DNA of 64,000 nucleotides from Sphingopyxis sp. (GTDB lineage Bacteria; Pseudomonadota; Alphaproteobacteria; Sphingomonadales; Sphingomonadaceae): contig NZ_JAOZVW010000023.1 in NCBI RefSeq assembly GCF_025869345.1, positions 1 through 64,000 of the forward strand, in the 5' to 3' direction. Both the position numbers and the translations under genes were made by a program. This document shows positions 55,297-64,000 of this stretch, one piece after another; position 1 is the first letter of the stretch, and every line of letters begins with the position of its first letter. The notes under the pieces are model-generated. The model worked only from the letters and a program-made list of their open reading frames with translations, made no database searches and was not told the origin of the DNA.

Positions 55297-56615
55297 CGGA
55301 CTTCCTTCCCCTGCGCCATCGCCTGACGGGCGAAATAGCTTTTCAGCGCCAGTTGCACCGCCGCGGTCGCCGCGAACACCGTGACCGCTCCCGGCAGGCC
55401 GAACATCGGCACCGCGACCAGATTGGCCGCCACGGCGCACGGTGTGGTGATCACCGAAATGCGCATCAACAGGGCGTCGCGCCGTTCGGCATAAAGCTGG
55501 AAATGCGGCACCAGTCCCGCCACCATCAGCAGATTGCCGAGCAGCAGGCCATAGAAGATCGGCAGGATCGCCGCATATTCGGGCCGGTGGAGCTGATCGA
55601 GCAACAGCGGCATCAGGGCGATCAGACCGAGCGAGATCACCAGCGCCAGCCCGACCGAGCCCTGCCACATGCGGCGGCGGATAAAGGCGGCGGCCGGCGC
55701 ATCCGAATGGCGCACCGCGTGCAGCAGGCGCGGCAGCAGGATCGCGACCACCCCCGTCTGCACAAAGGTGAGCAGCGTGTTGGCGAAGCTCTGGTAAAAG
55801 GACAGCAGCCCGACCTGCGCCTCGCCCAGGTGGAACTGGACGATGAAGCGATCGGCATAGCTTTGCACCTGGGTGAGCAGCGCAACCGCGAAATAATGCC
55901 GCGCGCTGCCAAAGGCGCGCCGCCCCCAATCGGCGCTGAACGGTTGCAGCGGCCACAGCAGCGCCCGGACGTGCCACAGGCCGAAAGCGACCGCGATCGC
56001 GGTGCCGGCGGCCCAGCAAGTCAGGATCGCGTCGACCGGCGCCGACAGCGCGGCGGGGGATCGCGCGATCAGCACCACCGCGGCGGGCATCCACGCCGCG
56101 CTTCGCACCAATTGCAGGAAATTGCTCGCCACCGGCTTCGACAGGACGATCAGGTAGCGCCCGAGTTCCTGGCACAGCGCCTCGCCGAGCAGGACGAGCG
56201 CGAACAGCGCGAAGGAAAAATGCCCGGCGATGCCGGTCCAGACGAAGATGCCATAGGCGATCGGCAGCGACAGGGCATACATCAACAGGACGATGCGGAA
56301 ATGGCTTTGCAGATGGCACGCCTGTTCGCCGCGATCCTCGCACGCGACGACTTCGCGCGTGGTGTAGCTGTGGAGTTCGACCCCGATCAGATAGACGAGC
56401 ACGGTCGCGACGGTCAGCACCAGCGCATAGACGCCGACCGTCGCGGGGGCCGTCCATTTGGCGAGCGCAACCATGAACAGGAATTTGCCGGCCAGCAGCA
56501 GCGCGCGCAGCACCATGCTGACCGCGCCCGACAGGCGCAGGTTGAGCGGCTCCTCCGAGGCGCGGCCTATCGCCGGCGCATCAAGCCTGCGAAAGGACTG
56601 AAACCGCGAGGTCAT
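55290..56615 (-). CDS. Polysaccharide flippase (Wzx-like)
   Basis: Polytopic MOP-type protein: LLAGKFLFMVALAKWTAPATVGVYALVLTVATVLVYLIGVELHSYTTREVV...; locus context. Confidence 0.82.
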   Translation of the reverse strand: MTSRFQSFRRLDAPAIGRASEEPLNLRLSGAVSMVLRALLLAGKFLFMVALAKWTAPATVGVYALVLTVATVLVYLIGVELHSYTTREVVACEDRGEQACHLQSHFRIVLLMYALSLPIAYGIFVWTGIAGHFSFALFALVLLGEALCQELGRYLIVLSKPVASNFLQLVRSAAWMPAAVVLIARSPAALSAPVDAILTCWAAGTAIAVAFGLWHVRALLWPLQPFSADWGRRAFGSARHYFAVALLTQVQSYADRFIVQFHLGEAQVGLLSFYQSFANTLLTFVQTGVVAILLPRLLHAVRHSDAPAAAFIRRRMWQGSVGLALVISLGLIALMPLLLDQLHRPEYAAILPIFYGLLLGNLLMVAGLVPHFQLYAERRDALLMRISVITTPCAVAANLVAVPMFGLPGAVTVFAATAAVQLALKSYFARQAMAQGKEVRC

Positions 56616-57651
56616 CCATCACTACAGGCGTGCAGGCGGCGACGTCGCGTCGCAGCGTGGTTCCAATAATCTGGTCGAGATAGCGCGGCGCGATGCCATA
56701 GCCCGGGCGCACACTGCGGACGGCGTCGGCGGTGACGACGTCGCCGGCCTTCAGATCCTTTACGAAATAGAGCGAACGGCGGAATTTCACATTGCCGATC
56801 TCGCTCGACTTGCGGCCGTAATCGACCTGGCCCATCGCCTGCCACACCGTGCGGCTGTCGCGGCAGAGCGCTTCGAGCTGCGCGGGTTCGAGCGAGAAGC
56901 TGTCGTCGGGGCCGCCGCCCGAACGGTCGAGCGTGAAATGCTTTTCGATCAACGCCGCGCCGAGCGCCACGCTGGCGACCGCGGTGACATTGTCGAGCGT
57001 ATGGTCGGACAGGCCGGTGACGATGCCGAAGCGGTCGGCCATGTCGGCCAGCGTGCGCAGATTATAATCCTCGGCCGGCGCGGGATAGCCGCTGACACAG
57101 TGAAGGATGGCGAGTTCCTTGCAGCCGCCGTCGCGCGCCGCGGCGATCGCTTCGCCGATCTCGTCCAGGTCGGCCATCCCCGTCGAGATGATCATCGGCT
57201 TGCCGGTGGCGGCGGCATAGCGGATGAGCGCAAGATCGACGGCCTCGAACGACGCGATCTTGTATGCGGGGGCGTTCAGATCCTCGAGCAGGTCGACCGC
57301 GGTCGTGTCGAACGGGCTGCTGAAGATGGTGATGCCCGCCTGCCGCGCGTGATCGAACATCGGCTTGTGCCAGTCCCACGGCGTGTGGGCCCATTGGTAG
57401 AGATCATAGAGCGTCCGCCCTTCCCAGAGGCCATCGGTGATCTGGAAATCGGGCAGGTCGGATTTCAGCGTCAGCGTATCGGGGGTATAGGTCTGAATTT
57501 TGATCGCGTCGGCTCCCGCCGCTTTCGCACGATCGATGATCTCGCGCGCGGTGTCGAGGTTGCCATTATGGTTCGCCGACATTTCGGCGATGATATAGGG
57601 CGGAAAATCGGCTCCGATCTGCCGCCCGGCGATGGTGATCGCGTTGGTCAT
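56581..57651 (-). CDS. pseI: Pseudaminic acid synthase
   Basis: PPYIIAEMSANHNGNLDTAREIIDRAKAAGADAIKIQTYTPDTLTL, FSSPFDTTAVDLLEDLNAPAYKIASFE, EKHFTLDRSGGGPDDSFSLEP; C-terminal SAF domain. Confidence 0.93.
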   Translation of the reverse strand: MTNAITIAGRQIGADFPPYIIAEMSANHNGNLDTAREIIDRAKAAGADAIKIQTYTPDTLTLKSDLPDFQITDGLWEGRTLYDLYQWAHTPWDWHKPMFDHARQAGITIFSSPFDTTAVDLLEDLNAPAYKIASFEAVDLALIRYAAATGKPMIISTGMADLDEIGEAIAAARDGGCKELAILHCVSGYPAPAEDYNLRTLADMADRFGIVTGLSDHTLDNVTAVASVALGAALIEKHFTLDRSGGGPDDSFSLEPAQLEALCRDSRTVWQAMGQVDYGRKSSEIGNVKFRRSLYFVKDLKAGDVVTADAVRSVRPGYGIAPRYLDQIIGTTLRRDVAACTPVVMDDLAVSVLSQA

Positions 57652-58295
57652 TGCTGCTCTACCTTTTCGATTCTGATGCGATAGCGGTGTCCGAACAGGT
57701 CGAAAAACGCCGGATAGCGATCGGGGTCGCTGACCCGGATCAGGTCGAACTGCTCGGCCAGCGTCCGATCGGGGTCGAGCGCGCCGTCGGCGGGTCCCCG
57801 GCGCGGATAATAGGTGGGAACCGCCGTATCATCCTGCTCGACCGGCCGGCAGCTTCCGAAATTCCGGACGGCAAAGTCCATGAGGCTTAACTCCGCCTCG
57901 AAGATGGCATGGTTGATCTCGTCCCACAAGGCGTGGCGTGGAATGTCGCAGACCGCCTGGTGCCAGATCGCGCCGCTGTCCACCTTGTCCTCGGCCTCCA
58001 GCAGGGTAACGGTGATCTGCTCGCGCCCCTCCAATATCTGCCAGATATGCGGGCTCCATCCGCGTCCCAGGGGCAAGGCGCTCGCATGGATCACCAGCGT
58101 CGCGGCAAAACGCGCGCGAACCGCCGCTCCGACGAGTTCGGTGCAGGAGATGAGGAAGAGAATGTCTCCGCCCTCGAGTTCCTTGACGCTGCGCGCCAGC
58201 ACGATGTCATGCGCCCGCGAATGCGCCTCGATCCACCGCGCGAGATAGGGGTTCACCGGATGATCGGACGAACTGCAGACAATGCCGATCTTCAT
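57648..58295 (-). CDS. Formyltransferase-family protein (amino-sugar N-formyltransferase candidate)
   Basis: LVIHASALPLGRGWSPHIWQILEGREQITVTLLEAEDKVDSGAIWHQ matches the folate-dependent formyltransferase His and Asp motifs (HxSxLPxxRG ... VDxGxI); between pseG and pseI with ATGA overlap to pseI. Confidence 0.85.
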   Translation of the reverse strand: MKIGIVCSSSDHPVNPYLARWIEAHSRAHDIVLARSVKELEGGDILFLISCTELVGAAVRARFAATLVIHASALPLGRGWSPHIWQILEGREQITVTLLEAEDKVDSGAIWHQAVCDIPRHALWDEINHAIFEAELSLMDFAVRNFGSCRPVEQDDTAVPTYYPRRGPADGALDPDRTLAEQFDLIRVSDPDRYPAFFDLFGHRYRIRIEKVEQQ

Positions 58296-59402
58296 CTAGC
58301 GGCCCTTCCGTCCGGTCATGGCGGCGACCACCCGCGCGCATCCGTCGCCATCGACGGTCGCAGCGGCCCTGCCCGACATGGCGATGACGCGATCGGCATC
58401 GCCGGCGAGATCCGCGACCGTTCGCGCCAATATCGCGGGAAAGCCCGCCGCGAAAGGGTCGCCGAGATTAATCGCGCATCCGGCGGCGTCCAGCGCGGCG
58501 GCAATGTCGCGCTGATTGTCCGCGAGCACGAGCATCACGGTCGGCAGCCCGAGCGCGCAGCGTTCCCACGAGGTGCTGCCCGCCGCGCCGATGGCCAGGT
58601 CGGCCGCCGCCATCTCGGCCGCCATGTCGTCGATTCCCTGCACCACCTGCGCCTCGAACGGCAGGGTCGCCGCAAGCGACCGCACGCGCTCGCCCCACAG
58701 CGCGCTCGCGCCCAGGACGACGCGCACGCGGAGCGATGCGGCGCCGTTCGCGGCAGCAAGCGCCGACAGCACGGCCGATGTCGCATCGTCGCGGTCGACG
58801 CCGCCGAGGTTGACGAGGACCGTCCGCACCGCTCCGTCCTGCCGCCGGAGCAGGCTCGACGCCCGCGCCGCGGCGAACTGGTCGCGCAAAAGCGCATAGG
58901 CCGGCCCCGCGAGCACCACGGCATCGGCGCGAACGAGCGGCGCATAATCCTGCGCCGAGCGGCCGAGATTCTGGTCGAGCAGCACATCGCAATCATGCGC
59001 CCGGTCGGCCAGATCGTCGATCGCCAGGATGCGCGCGCCGGTGCGGCGCATCGCGGTTTCCCATTCGGCGTCGAGTGCGTAATGATCGACGACCACCCAG
59101 TCGGGGCGAAAGCCGCGGGCGGCCTCCAGCGCCTCGGCGAGGTCGGCCGCGATGCTGGTTCCCAGCCACACCGAATGGGCGAGACGGCCGTCCGTCGCAC
59201 CGCCCTCCCCCGCCGCCGCCGCCAGCAAGGTCACGCCATGCCCGCGCCGCGCGATCAGCGCCGCGAGATGGCCCGGATGCGCCCGGCACAGGAAATGCGC
59301 CGACGCCCCTTCGCCCGCCAGCGCATCGGCCAGCGTCAGACAGCGCATGACGTGGCCGGTGCCGATCTCGGTCGACGCATCGGTTCGGAACAGAATGTTC
59401 AT
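58296..59402 (-). CDS. pseG: UDP-2,4-diamino-sugar hydrolase, PseG-type
   Basis: MNILFRTDASTEIGTGHVMRCLTLADALAGEGASAHFLCRAHPGHLAALI..., AIDDLADRAHDCDVLLDQNLGRSAQDYAPLV, GAAGSTSWERCALGLPTVMLVLADNQ. Confidence 0.93.
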   Translation of the reverse strand: MNILFRTDASTEIGTGHVMRCLTLADALAGEGASAHFLCRAHPGHLAALIARRGHGVTLLAAAAGEGGATDGRLAHSVWLGTSIAADLAEALEAARGFRPDWVVVDHYALDAEWETAMRRTGARILAIDDLADRAHDCDVLLDQNLGRSAQDYAPLVRADAVVLAGPAYALLRDQFAAARASSLLRRQDGAVRTVLVNLGGVDRDDATSAVLSALAAANGAASLRVRVVLGASALWGERVRSLAATLPFEAQVVQGIDDMAAEMAAADLAIGAAGSTSWERCALGLPTVMLVLADNQRDIAAALDAAGCAINLGDPFAAGFPAILARTVADLAGDADRVIAMSGRAAATVDGDGCARVVAAMTGRKGR

Positions 59403-59415
59403 GGCGCGGCCGCAA

Positions 59416-60111
59416 TCACCCTTCGGCCTCGTCCATCAGCAGACCGAACAGCAATTCGGCGCGGCGCCAATCCTCCGGCGTGTCGATGTCCTGCACCCGG
59501 TGGCGCGGCATCAGCACCGGCACGGTGCGTTCGCCGAAGATGGGCCGTCCTTCGCTCCATGCGTCGGCGCGGCCCCAATAAAGCTGGCCGGCGTCGTGAA
59601 ACGCCTCTTCCAGGTCCTGCGACCGGACGAGATAATTGGCCGGGTCGATCATCTCCAGCCGGCCGTCACGGATGCGGCACGCGCGCTGGATCGGAAAGGG
59701 AAAGCTCGTCGCCGAAACGACATAGTCGGCATCGGCGCCGTCGAGCCGCGCAAGCCCGTCGCGGATCAGCGCGGCGGTCACGAAGGGCGCGGTCGCGTAA
59801 AGACAGCATGCGCGCTCAACGGCCAGCCCGGCATTGCGGCACCAGCCGACGGCATGGGCCATCACTACCCCGGTCGGGGCGATGTCGTCGGCCAGGTCTG
59901 CGGGGCGGACAAAGGGGGTCTCGGCCCCGAAATCCCTTGCCACCCCGGCGATTTCCGCATCGTCGGTCGACACGATCACCCGCTCGAAACAGCCGCTTTC
60001 GCGCGCCGCCTCGATCGACCAGCCGATGATCGGCTTGCCGTGAAAGGGGCGGATATTCTTGCGCGGGATGCGCTTGCTGCCGCCGCGTGCGGGAATGATC
60101 GCGACATTCAC
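59416..60111 (-). CDS. pseF: Pseudaminic acid cytidylyltransferase
   Basis: MNVAIIPARGGSKRIPRKNIRPFHGKPIIGWSIEAARESGCFERVIVSTDDAEIA, CCLYATAPFVTAALI. Confidence 0.94.
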   Translation of the reverse strand: MNVAIIPARGGSKRIPRKNIRPFHGKPIIGWSIEAARESGCFERVIVSTDDAEIAGVARDFGAETPFVRPADLADDIAPTGVVMAHAVGWCRNAGLAVERACCLYATAPFVTAALIRDGLARLDGADADYVVSATSFPFPIQRACRIRDGRLEMIDPANYLVRSQDLEEAFHDAGQLYWGRADAWSEGRPIFGERTVPVLMPRHRVQDIDTPEDWRRAELLFGLLMDEAEG

Positions 60112-61271
60112 GCGAGCACGGCCTCGACCGCTTCGAGGACCCGCGCCTGCTCGGCATCGGTCATCGCGTGGAACATCGGAATGCTGATCGCCTCGCGATA
60201 ATAGGCCTCCGCCTCCGGGAAATCGGCGCGATCATAGCCGAAGGCCGCGTAATGGGGCTGGCGATAGATCGGGATATAGTGGAGATTGACCAATATCCCC
60301 CGCGCGCGCAGCGCATCGAACACGTCGCGATGCGAACGGCCGATCCGGTCGAGTTGCAGGCGGACGACATACAGATGCAGCCCCGAATGCCCGTCGGGAT
60401 GCTGCCACGGCAGGGTGAGCGGCAGATGTGCGAGCATCGCATCGTAGCGGCGCGCAAGCTCGTGCCGCCGCGCGATGAATCCCTCGATCCGCGCCATCTG
60501 TGAATGGCCCAGCGCGGCCTGCATGTCGGTCATGCGGTAATTATAGCCGAGCATGACCTGCTGATAATACCATCCCCCGTCGGGTTCGTGCGTCATCAGG
60601 TCGGGATCGCGCGTGATGCCGTGCGAGCGGACCAGATTCATCCGCTCCGCCAGCCGGTCGTCGTTGGTCAGCGCCATGCCGCCCTCGGCCGAGGTGATGA
60701 TCTTGACCGGGTGAAAGCTGAAGATGGTGATGTCGCTGTATCGGCCGTTGCCGATCGGTTCGCCCAGATAGGAGCCGCCGATCGCGTGCGACGCATCCTC
60801 GATCAGCGCGAAGCCATAACGGTCGGCCAGCGCCTTCAGGCGCCGCATGTCGCACGGCTGCCCGCACAGATGGACCGCGACGACGATCTTCGGCAGCCGC
60901 CCCTCGCGCTCGGCCGCCTCCAGCTTGGCGGCCAGCGCGTCGGGCGAGAGATTATAGGTCCGGGGATCGATGTCGACGAAATCGACTTCCGCCCCGCAAT
61001 AGAGCGCGCAATTGGCCGACGCGACGAAGGTGACCGGCGTCGTCCACAGCCGGTCGCCGGGACCGAGGCCGAGCGCGAGGCAGGCGGCGTGGAGCGCGGA
61101 GGTCGCGCTGTTCATCGCCAGCGCGTGGCGCGCGCCGCAATGCCCCGCCACCGCGGCCTCGAACCGCGGAACCGCGGGCCCCTGCGTCAGGAAATCGGAC
61201 CGCAGAACCTCGGCGACTGCCGCGACATCCTCGTCGTTTATATCCTGCCGGCCATAGGGGATCGGCTTCAT
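60108..61271 (-). CDS. pseC: UDP-4-amino-4,6-dideoxy-sugar aminotransferase, PseC-type
   Basis: IPYGRQDINDEDVAAVAEVLRSDFLTQGPAVPRFEAAVA, VHLCGQPCDM, ALIEDASHAIGGSYLGEPIG, FSFHPVKIITSAEGGM. Confidence 0.94.
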   Translation of the reverse strand: MKPIPYGRQDINDEDVAAVAEVLRSDFLTQGPAVPRFEAAVAGHCGARHALAMNSATSALHAACLALGLGPGDRLWTTPVTFVASANCALYCGAEVDFVDIDPRTYNLSPDALAAKLEAAEREGRLPKIVVAVHLCGQPCDMRRLKALADRYGFALIEDASHAIGGSYLGEPIGNGRYSDITIFSFHPVKIITSAEGGMALTNDDRLAERMNLVRSHGITRDPDLMTHEPDGGWYYQQVMLGYNYRMTDMQAALGHSQMARIEGFIARRHELARRYDAMLAHLPLTLPWQHPDGHSGLHLYVVRLQLDRIGRSHRDVFDALRARGILVNLHYIPIYRQPHYAAFGYDRADFPEAEAYYREAISIPMFHAMTDAEQARVLEAVEAVLA

Positions 61272-62269
61272 CAGATCGCGCCGATCTTCTCACGATTGAC
61301 GTCGAGCCAGTCGCGCAGCGCATCGTCGCTCATCCACTCGCTATTATTGTCGCTGGCATAGACGAAACCCTCGGGCACCTTGGTGCCGTCCTTGATCCGC
61401 TTCGGGCAGGTCGCCCAGTCGTTGATCGTCGGCAATATCTTGAAATGCTCGGGATATTCATAGGTGTAATAGGCGTCTTCGGCGCTGATCATCTGCTCGT
61501 GCAGCTTTTCGCCGGGGCGGATGCCGATGATGTCGTGCGTGGCCTCCGGCGCGACGACGCGCGCAAGGTCGGTGACCTTCATCGACGGGATCTTCTTCAC
61601 ATAGATTTCGCCGCCTTCCATGTCGGCGAAGGCGTGCCAGACGAGTTCCACACCCTGTTCGAGCGAGATCATGAAGCGCGTCATGCGCGCGTCGGTGATC
61701 GGGAGCACGCCCTTGTCGCGGATCGACAGGAAAAAGGGAATGACCGAGCCGCGCGATCCCATCACATTGCCATAGCGCACGACCGCGAAGCGCGTATCGT
61801 GCGCGCCCGAATAGCTGTTGCCCGCGACGAAGAGCTTGTCCGAGGCGAGCTTGGTGGCGCCATAGAGGTTGATCGGGCTGCTCGCCTTGTCGGTCGACAG
61901 CGCGACGACGCGCTTCACGCCGCGGTCGATGCAGGCGTCGATCAGGTTCATCGCGCCCATGACATTGGTCTTCACGCATTCGAACGGGTTATATTCGGCG
62001 GTCGGAACGATCTTCGTCGCTGCCGCATGGACGACATAATCGACTCCGTCGAGCGCGCGATAGAGCCGCTCGCGATCGCGAACGTCGCCGATGAAAAAGC
62101 GCACGCGCGGGTCGTCGGTGTATTTCTTCGCCATGTCCCACTGCTTCATCTCGTCGCGGGAAAAGACGATGATCCGGCGCGGGTTGTAGCGTTCGAGCGT
62201 CATCGGGATGAACGTGTTTCCAAACGAACCGGTCCCGCCCGTGATGAGTATGCTGCTATTCTCCAACAT
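61271..62269 (-). CDS. pseB: UDP-GlcNAc 4,6-dehydratase (inverting), PseB-type
   Basis: MLENSSILITGGTGSFGNTFIPMTLERYNPRRIIVFSRDEMKQWDMAKKY, HAAATKIVPTAEYNPFECVKTNVMGAMNLIDACIDRGVKRVVALSTDKASSPINLYGATKL. Confidence 0.96.
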   Translation of the reverse strand: MLENSSILITGGTGSFGNTFIPMTLERYNPRRIIVFSRDEMKQWDMAKKYTDDPRVRFFIGDVRDRERLYRALDGVDYVVHAAATKIVPTAEYNPFECVKTNVMGAMNLIDACIDRGVKRVVALSTDKASSPINLYGATKLASDKLFVAGNSYSGAHDTRFAVVRYGNVMGSRGSVIPFFLSIRDKGVLPITDARMTRFMISLEQGVELVWHAFADMEGGEIYVKKIPSMKVTDLARVVAPEATHDIIGIRPGEKLHEQMISAEDAYYTYEYPEHFKILPTINDWATCPKRIKDGTKVPEGFVYASDNNSEWMSDDALRDWLDVNREKIGAI

Positions 62270-62409
62270 CCATTCTTCCTAATTTTGCTCGCGATCTTTC
62301 CAATAGCGCGACCGTGCGACATTCCGGCGACGCGCTTGCGCGATGCCCGGGATGAAACCGGGTCGCCGCTGCAAACGCCCGATCGGCAAACTGGCTCCCT
62401 GCACCCGGG

Positions 62410-63429
62410 CTATTTTCCATAATAATCCCGATACCAGCCCACGAACCGGGCGACGCCGTCGCGAACGTCGGTATCGGGACGATAGCCGGTCAGGCGCTGC
62501 AGCAGTTCGGCATTGGCCCAGGTCGCGGGCACATCGCCCTTTTGCATCGGCAGCAGATTCTTCTGCGCGACGATGCCCGTCGCCTGCTCGACCGCCTCGA
62601 CGAACCGCGCCAGGCTGACCTTGTCGCTGTTGCCGATGTTGACCGTCCGATAGGGCGCGACCGGCGACAGGCTGTCGCCGTCGGCGATCTCCGCCGCCGA
62701 GACCGGGCGCTGCGGCGGCACGTCGATGAGCAGCCGGATTGCCCGGACAAGGTCGCCGACATAGGTGAAGTCGCGGTACATGTCGCCGCGATTATAGAGG
62801 TCGATCGGCCGATCGTTCAAAATCGCGTCGACGAATTTGAACAGGGCCATGTCGGGACGCCCCCACGGTCCATAGACGGTGAAGAAGCGGAACGCGGTCG
62901 TCGGCAGATTCCACAAATGGGCATAGGAATGCGCCAGCGATTCCATCGCCTTTTTCGTTGCGGCATAAACGGTAAGCTGCGTGTCCGCCTTGTCGGTCTC
63001 GACGAACGGCATCGTCTCGTTGGCGCCGTAGATGGAGGAGGTCGAGGCCAGCAGCAGATGCCCGGCCCCCACGCGCCGCGCCGCCTCGATCAGGTTGAAC
63101 GAACCGACGACATTCGCGTCGATATAGGATCGCGGCGCTTCGAGCGAATAGCGCACCCCCGCCTGCCCCGCCAGATGCACGATCGCATCGGGCCGGAAGC
63201 CGTCGATCGCGCGGTCGAGCGCCTCGCGGTCCTCGAGCATCGCCTCGACGGCGCGAAAATTCGAATGCTCGGCGAGCAGACGGTGCCGCTCGCGCTTGAG
63301 CGCGACGTCATAATAATCGGTCATGCCGTCGAACCCGACGACCTCGAAACCATCGTCCAGCAGCAGTTGCGCCAGATGATAGCCGATGAAGCCGGCCGTG
63401 CCGGTGACGAAGACCCGTCGCATCGTCAT
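62410..63429 (-). CDS. NAD-dependent epimerase, UDP-glucuronate 4-epimerase-like
   Basis: [118 protein letters not shown]. Confidence 0.9.
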   Translation of the reverse strand: MTMRRVFVTGTAGFIGYHLAQLLLDDGFEVVGFDGMTDYYDVALKRERHRLLAEHSNFRAVEAMLEDREALDRAIDGFRPDAIVHLAGQAGVRYSLEAPRSYIDANVVGSFNLIEAARRVGAGHLLLASTSSIYGANETMPFVETDKADTQLTVYAATKKAMESLAHSYAHLWNLPTTAFRFFTVYGPWGRPDMALFKFVDAILNDRPIDLYNRGDMYRDFTYVGDLVRAIRLLIDVPPQRPVSAAEIADGDSLSPVAPYRTVNIGNSDKVSLARFVEAVEQATGIVAQKNLLPMQKGDVPATWANAELLQRLTGYRPDTDVRDGVARFVGWYRDYYGK

Positions 63430-64000
63430 GGCGCCAATATCGCCGGCCTGGGTGCCATCGAGGCCGCCACCGCCGGCGCCTCGCTGCCCGATGCCGCCGC
63501 GGCCAGCGACAGGCGGTTGACGACGATGTCCATTCCCGAACCGTCGTCGGGCACGGCGATATCGAGCGACAGCCAATACCAGCCGCAATCACCCGCCGGG
63601 ACGGTGACGCGCACATTCCCCGCTTTGTCGTCGAGGAAAACCGGATCGATCGGAGCCGCAGCGACGCCGGTTTCGGCGCAGCGAAGCCGGACTGCGACCT
63701 GATGCGCCCCCCATTTCTCGAAAGCGCTGATCGACCAGGCGAGCGAATAGGCGCCCGGCGTCAATTGGATGAGCTGCTGCGCGGCGGAGCCCGACGATCC
63801 GGTGATCGCCCCCACGGAAAGCCCCGGCTCCTTGGGATAAATCGCCGAAACGATGTCGCTGCTGCTGCTCAGCCGCCAGTCGAACGGCTCCAGCCGCGAC
63901 TGCGCGCGGAAGCGGTCGTTCCTCACCAACTGCCCCTGCGGTGCAAAGCTGCGGATATGATTGGCCGACGCCAGCGCCGACGCGAGGTCGAGCGCGGTAT
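63426..64000 (-). CDS. Hypothetical protein of the polysaccharide locus (5' end beyond the window)
   Basis: Frame remains open to the window edge (...[59 protein letters not shown]...); stop overlaps the downstream epimerase ATG. Confidence 0.65.
   Translation of the reverse strand, partial: TALDLASALASANHIRSFAPQGQLVRNDRFRAQSRLEPFDWRLSSSSDIVSAIYPKEPGLSVGAITGSSGSAAQQLIQLTPGAYSLAWSISAFEKWGAHQVAVRLRCAETGVAAAPIDPVFLDDKAGNVRVTVPAGDCGWYWLSLDIAVPDDGSGMDIVVNRLSLAAAASGSEAPAVAASMAPRPAILAP

Overview
A GC-rich window that reads like a sphingomonad-type alphaproteobacterial chromosome (Sphingopyxis-like; this is an inference from protein style and repeats). No rRNA, tRNA or CRISPR array was recognised. 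Main blocks: (i) about 0-7.5 kb: a DUF1328 protein, a secreted protein, a winged-helix/Ser-Thr-kinase/TPR fusion and two convergent acyl-CoA dehydrogenases; (ii) about 7.5-15.3 kb: a bo-type quinol oxidase operon cyoABCD-surf1 that runs on into a RegB/RegA-type two-component pair and a LysR regulator; (iii) an MFS transporter plus mobA, then a 1396-aa trimeric autotransporter adhesin, a small PH/GRAM-like protein and a CadC-like regulator; (iv) a HerA-like ATPase, an MpaB-type oxygenase, a TonB receptor with a divergent LuxR regulator, VapBC and two more acyl-CoA dehydrogenases; (v) a TMEM165/GDT1 transporter preceded by a clear yybP-ykoY (Mn2+) riboswitch that overlaps the stop codon of a small lipoprotein gene, followed by tamB and tamA; (vi) about 41.6-64 kb: a surface polysaccharide locus (ugd, galE, initiating sugar transferase, fcl, gmd, glycosyltransferases, AT-rich wzy, wzx, pseudaminic-acid genes). 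The most interesting signals are: a formyltransferase gene sitting where a pseH acetyltransferase would be expected in an otherwise complete pseIGFCB run; the riboswitch/CDS overlap; and a palindromic repeat that appears to be inserted in frame in the cyoA signal-peptide region. Two families of dispersed palindromic (REP-like) elements, three copies each, lie mostly between genes.
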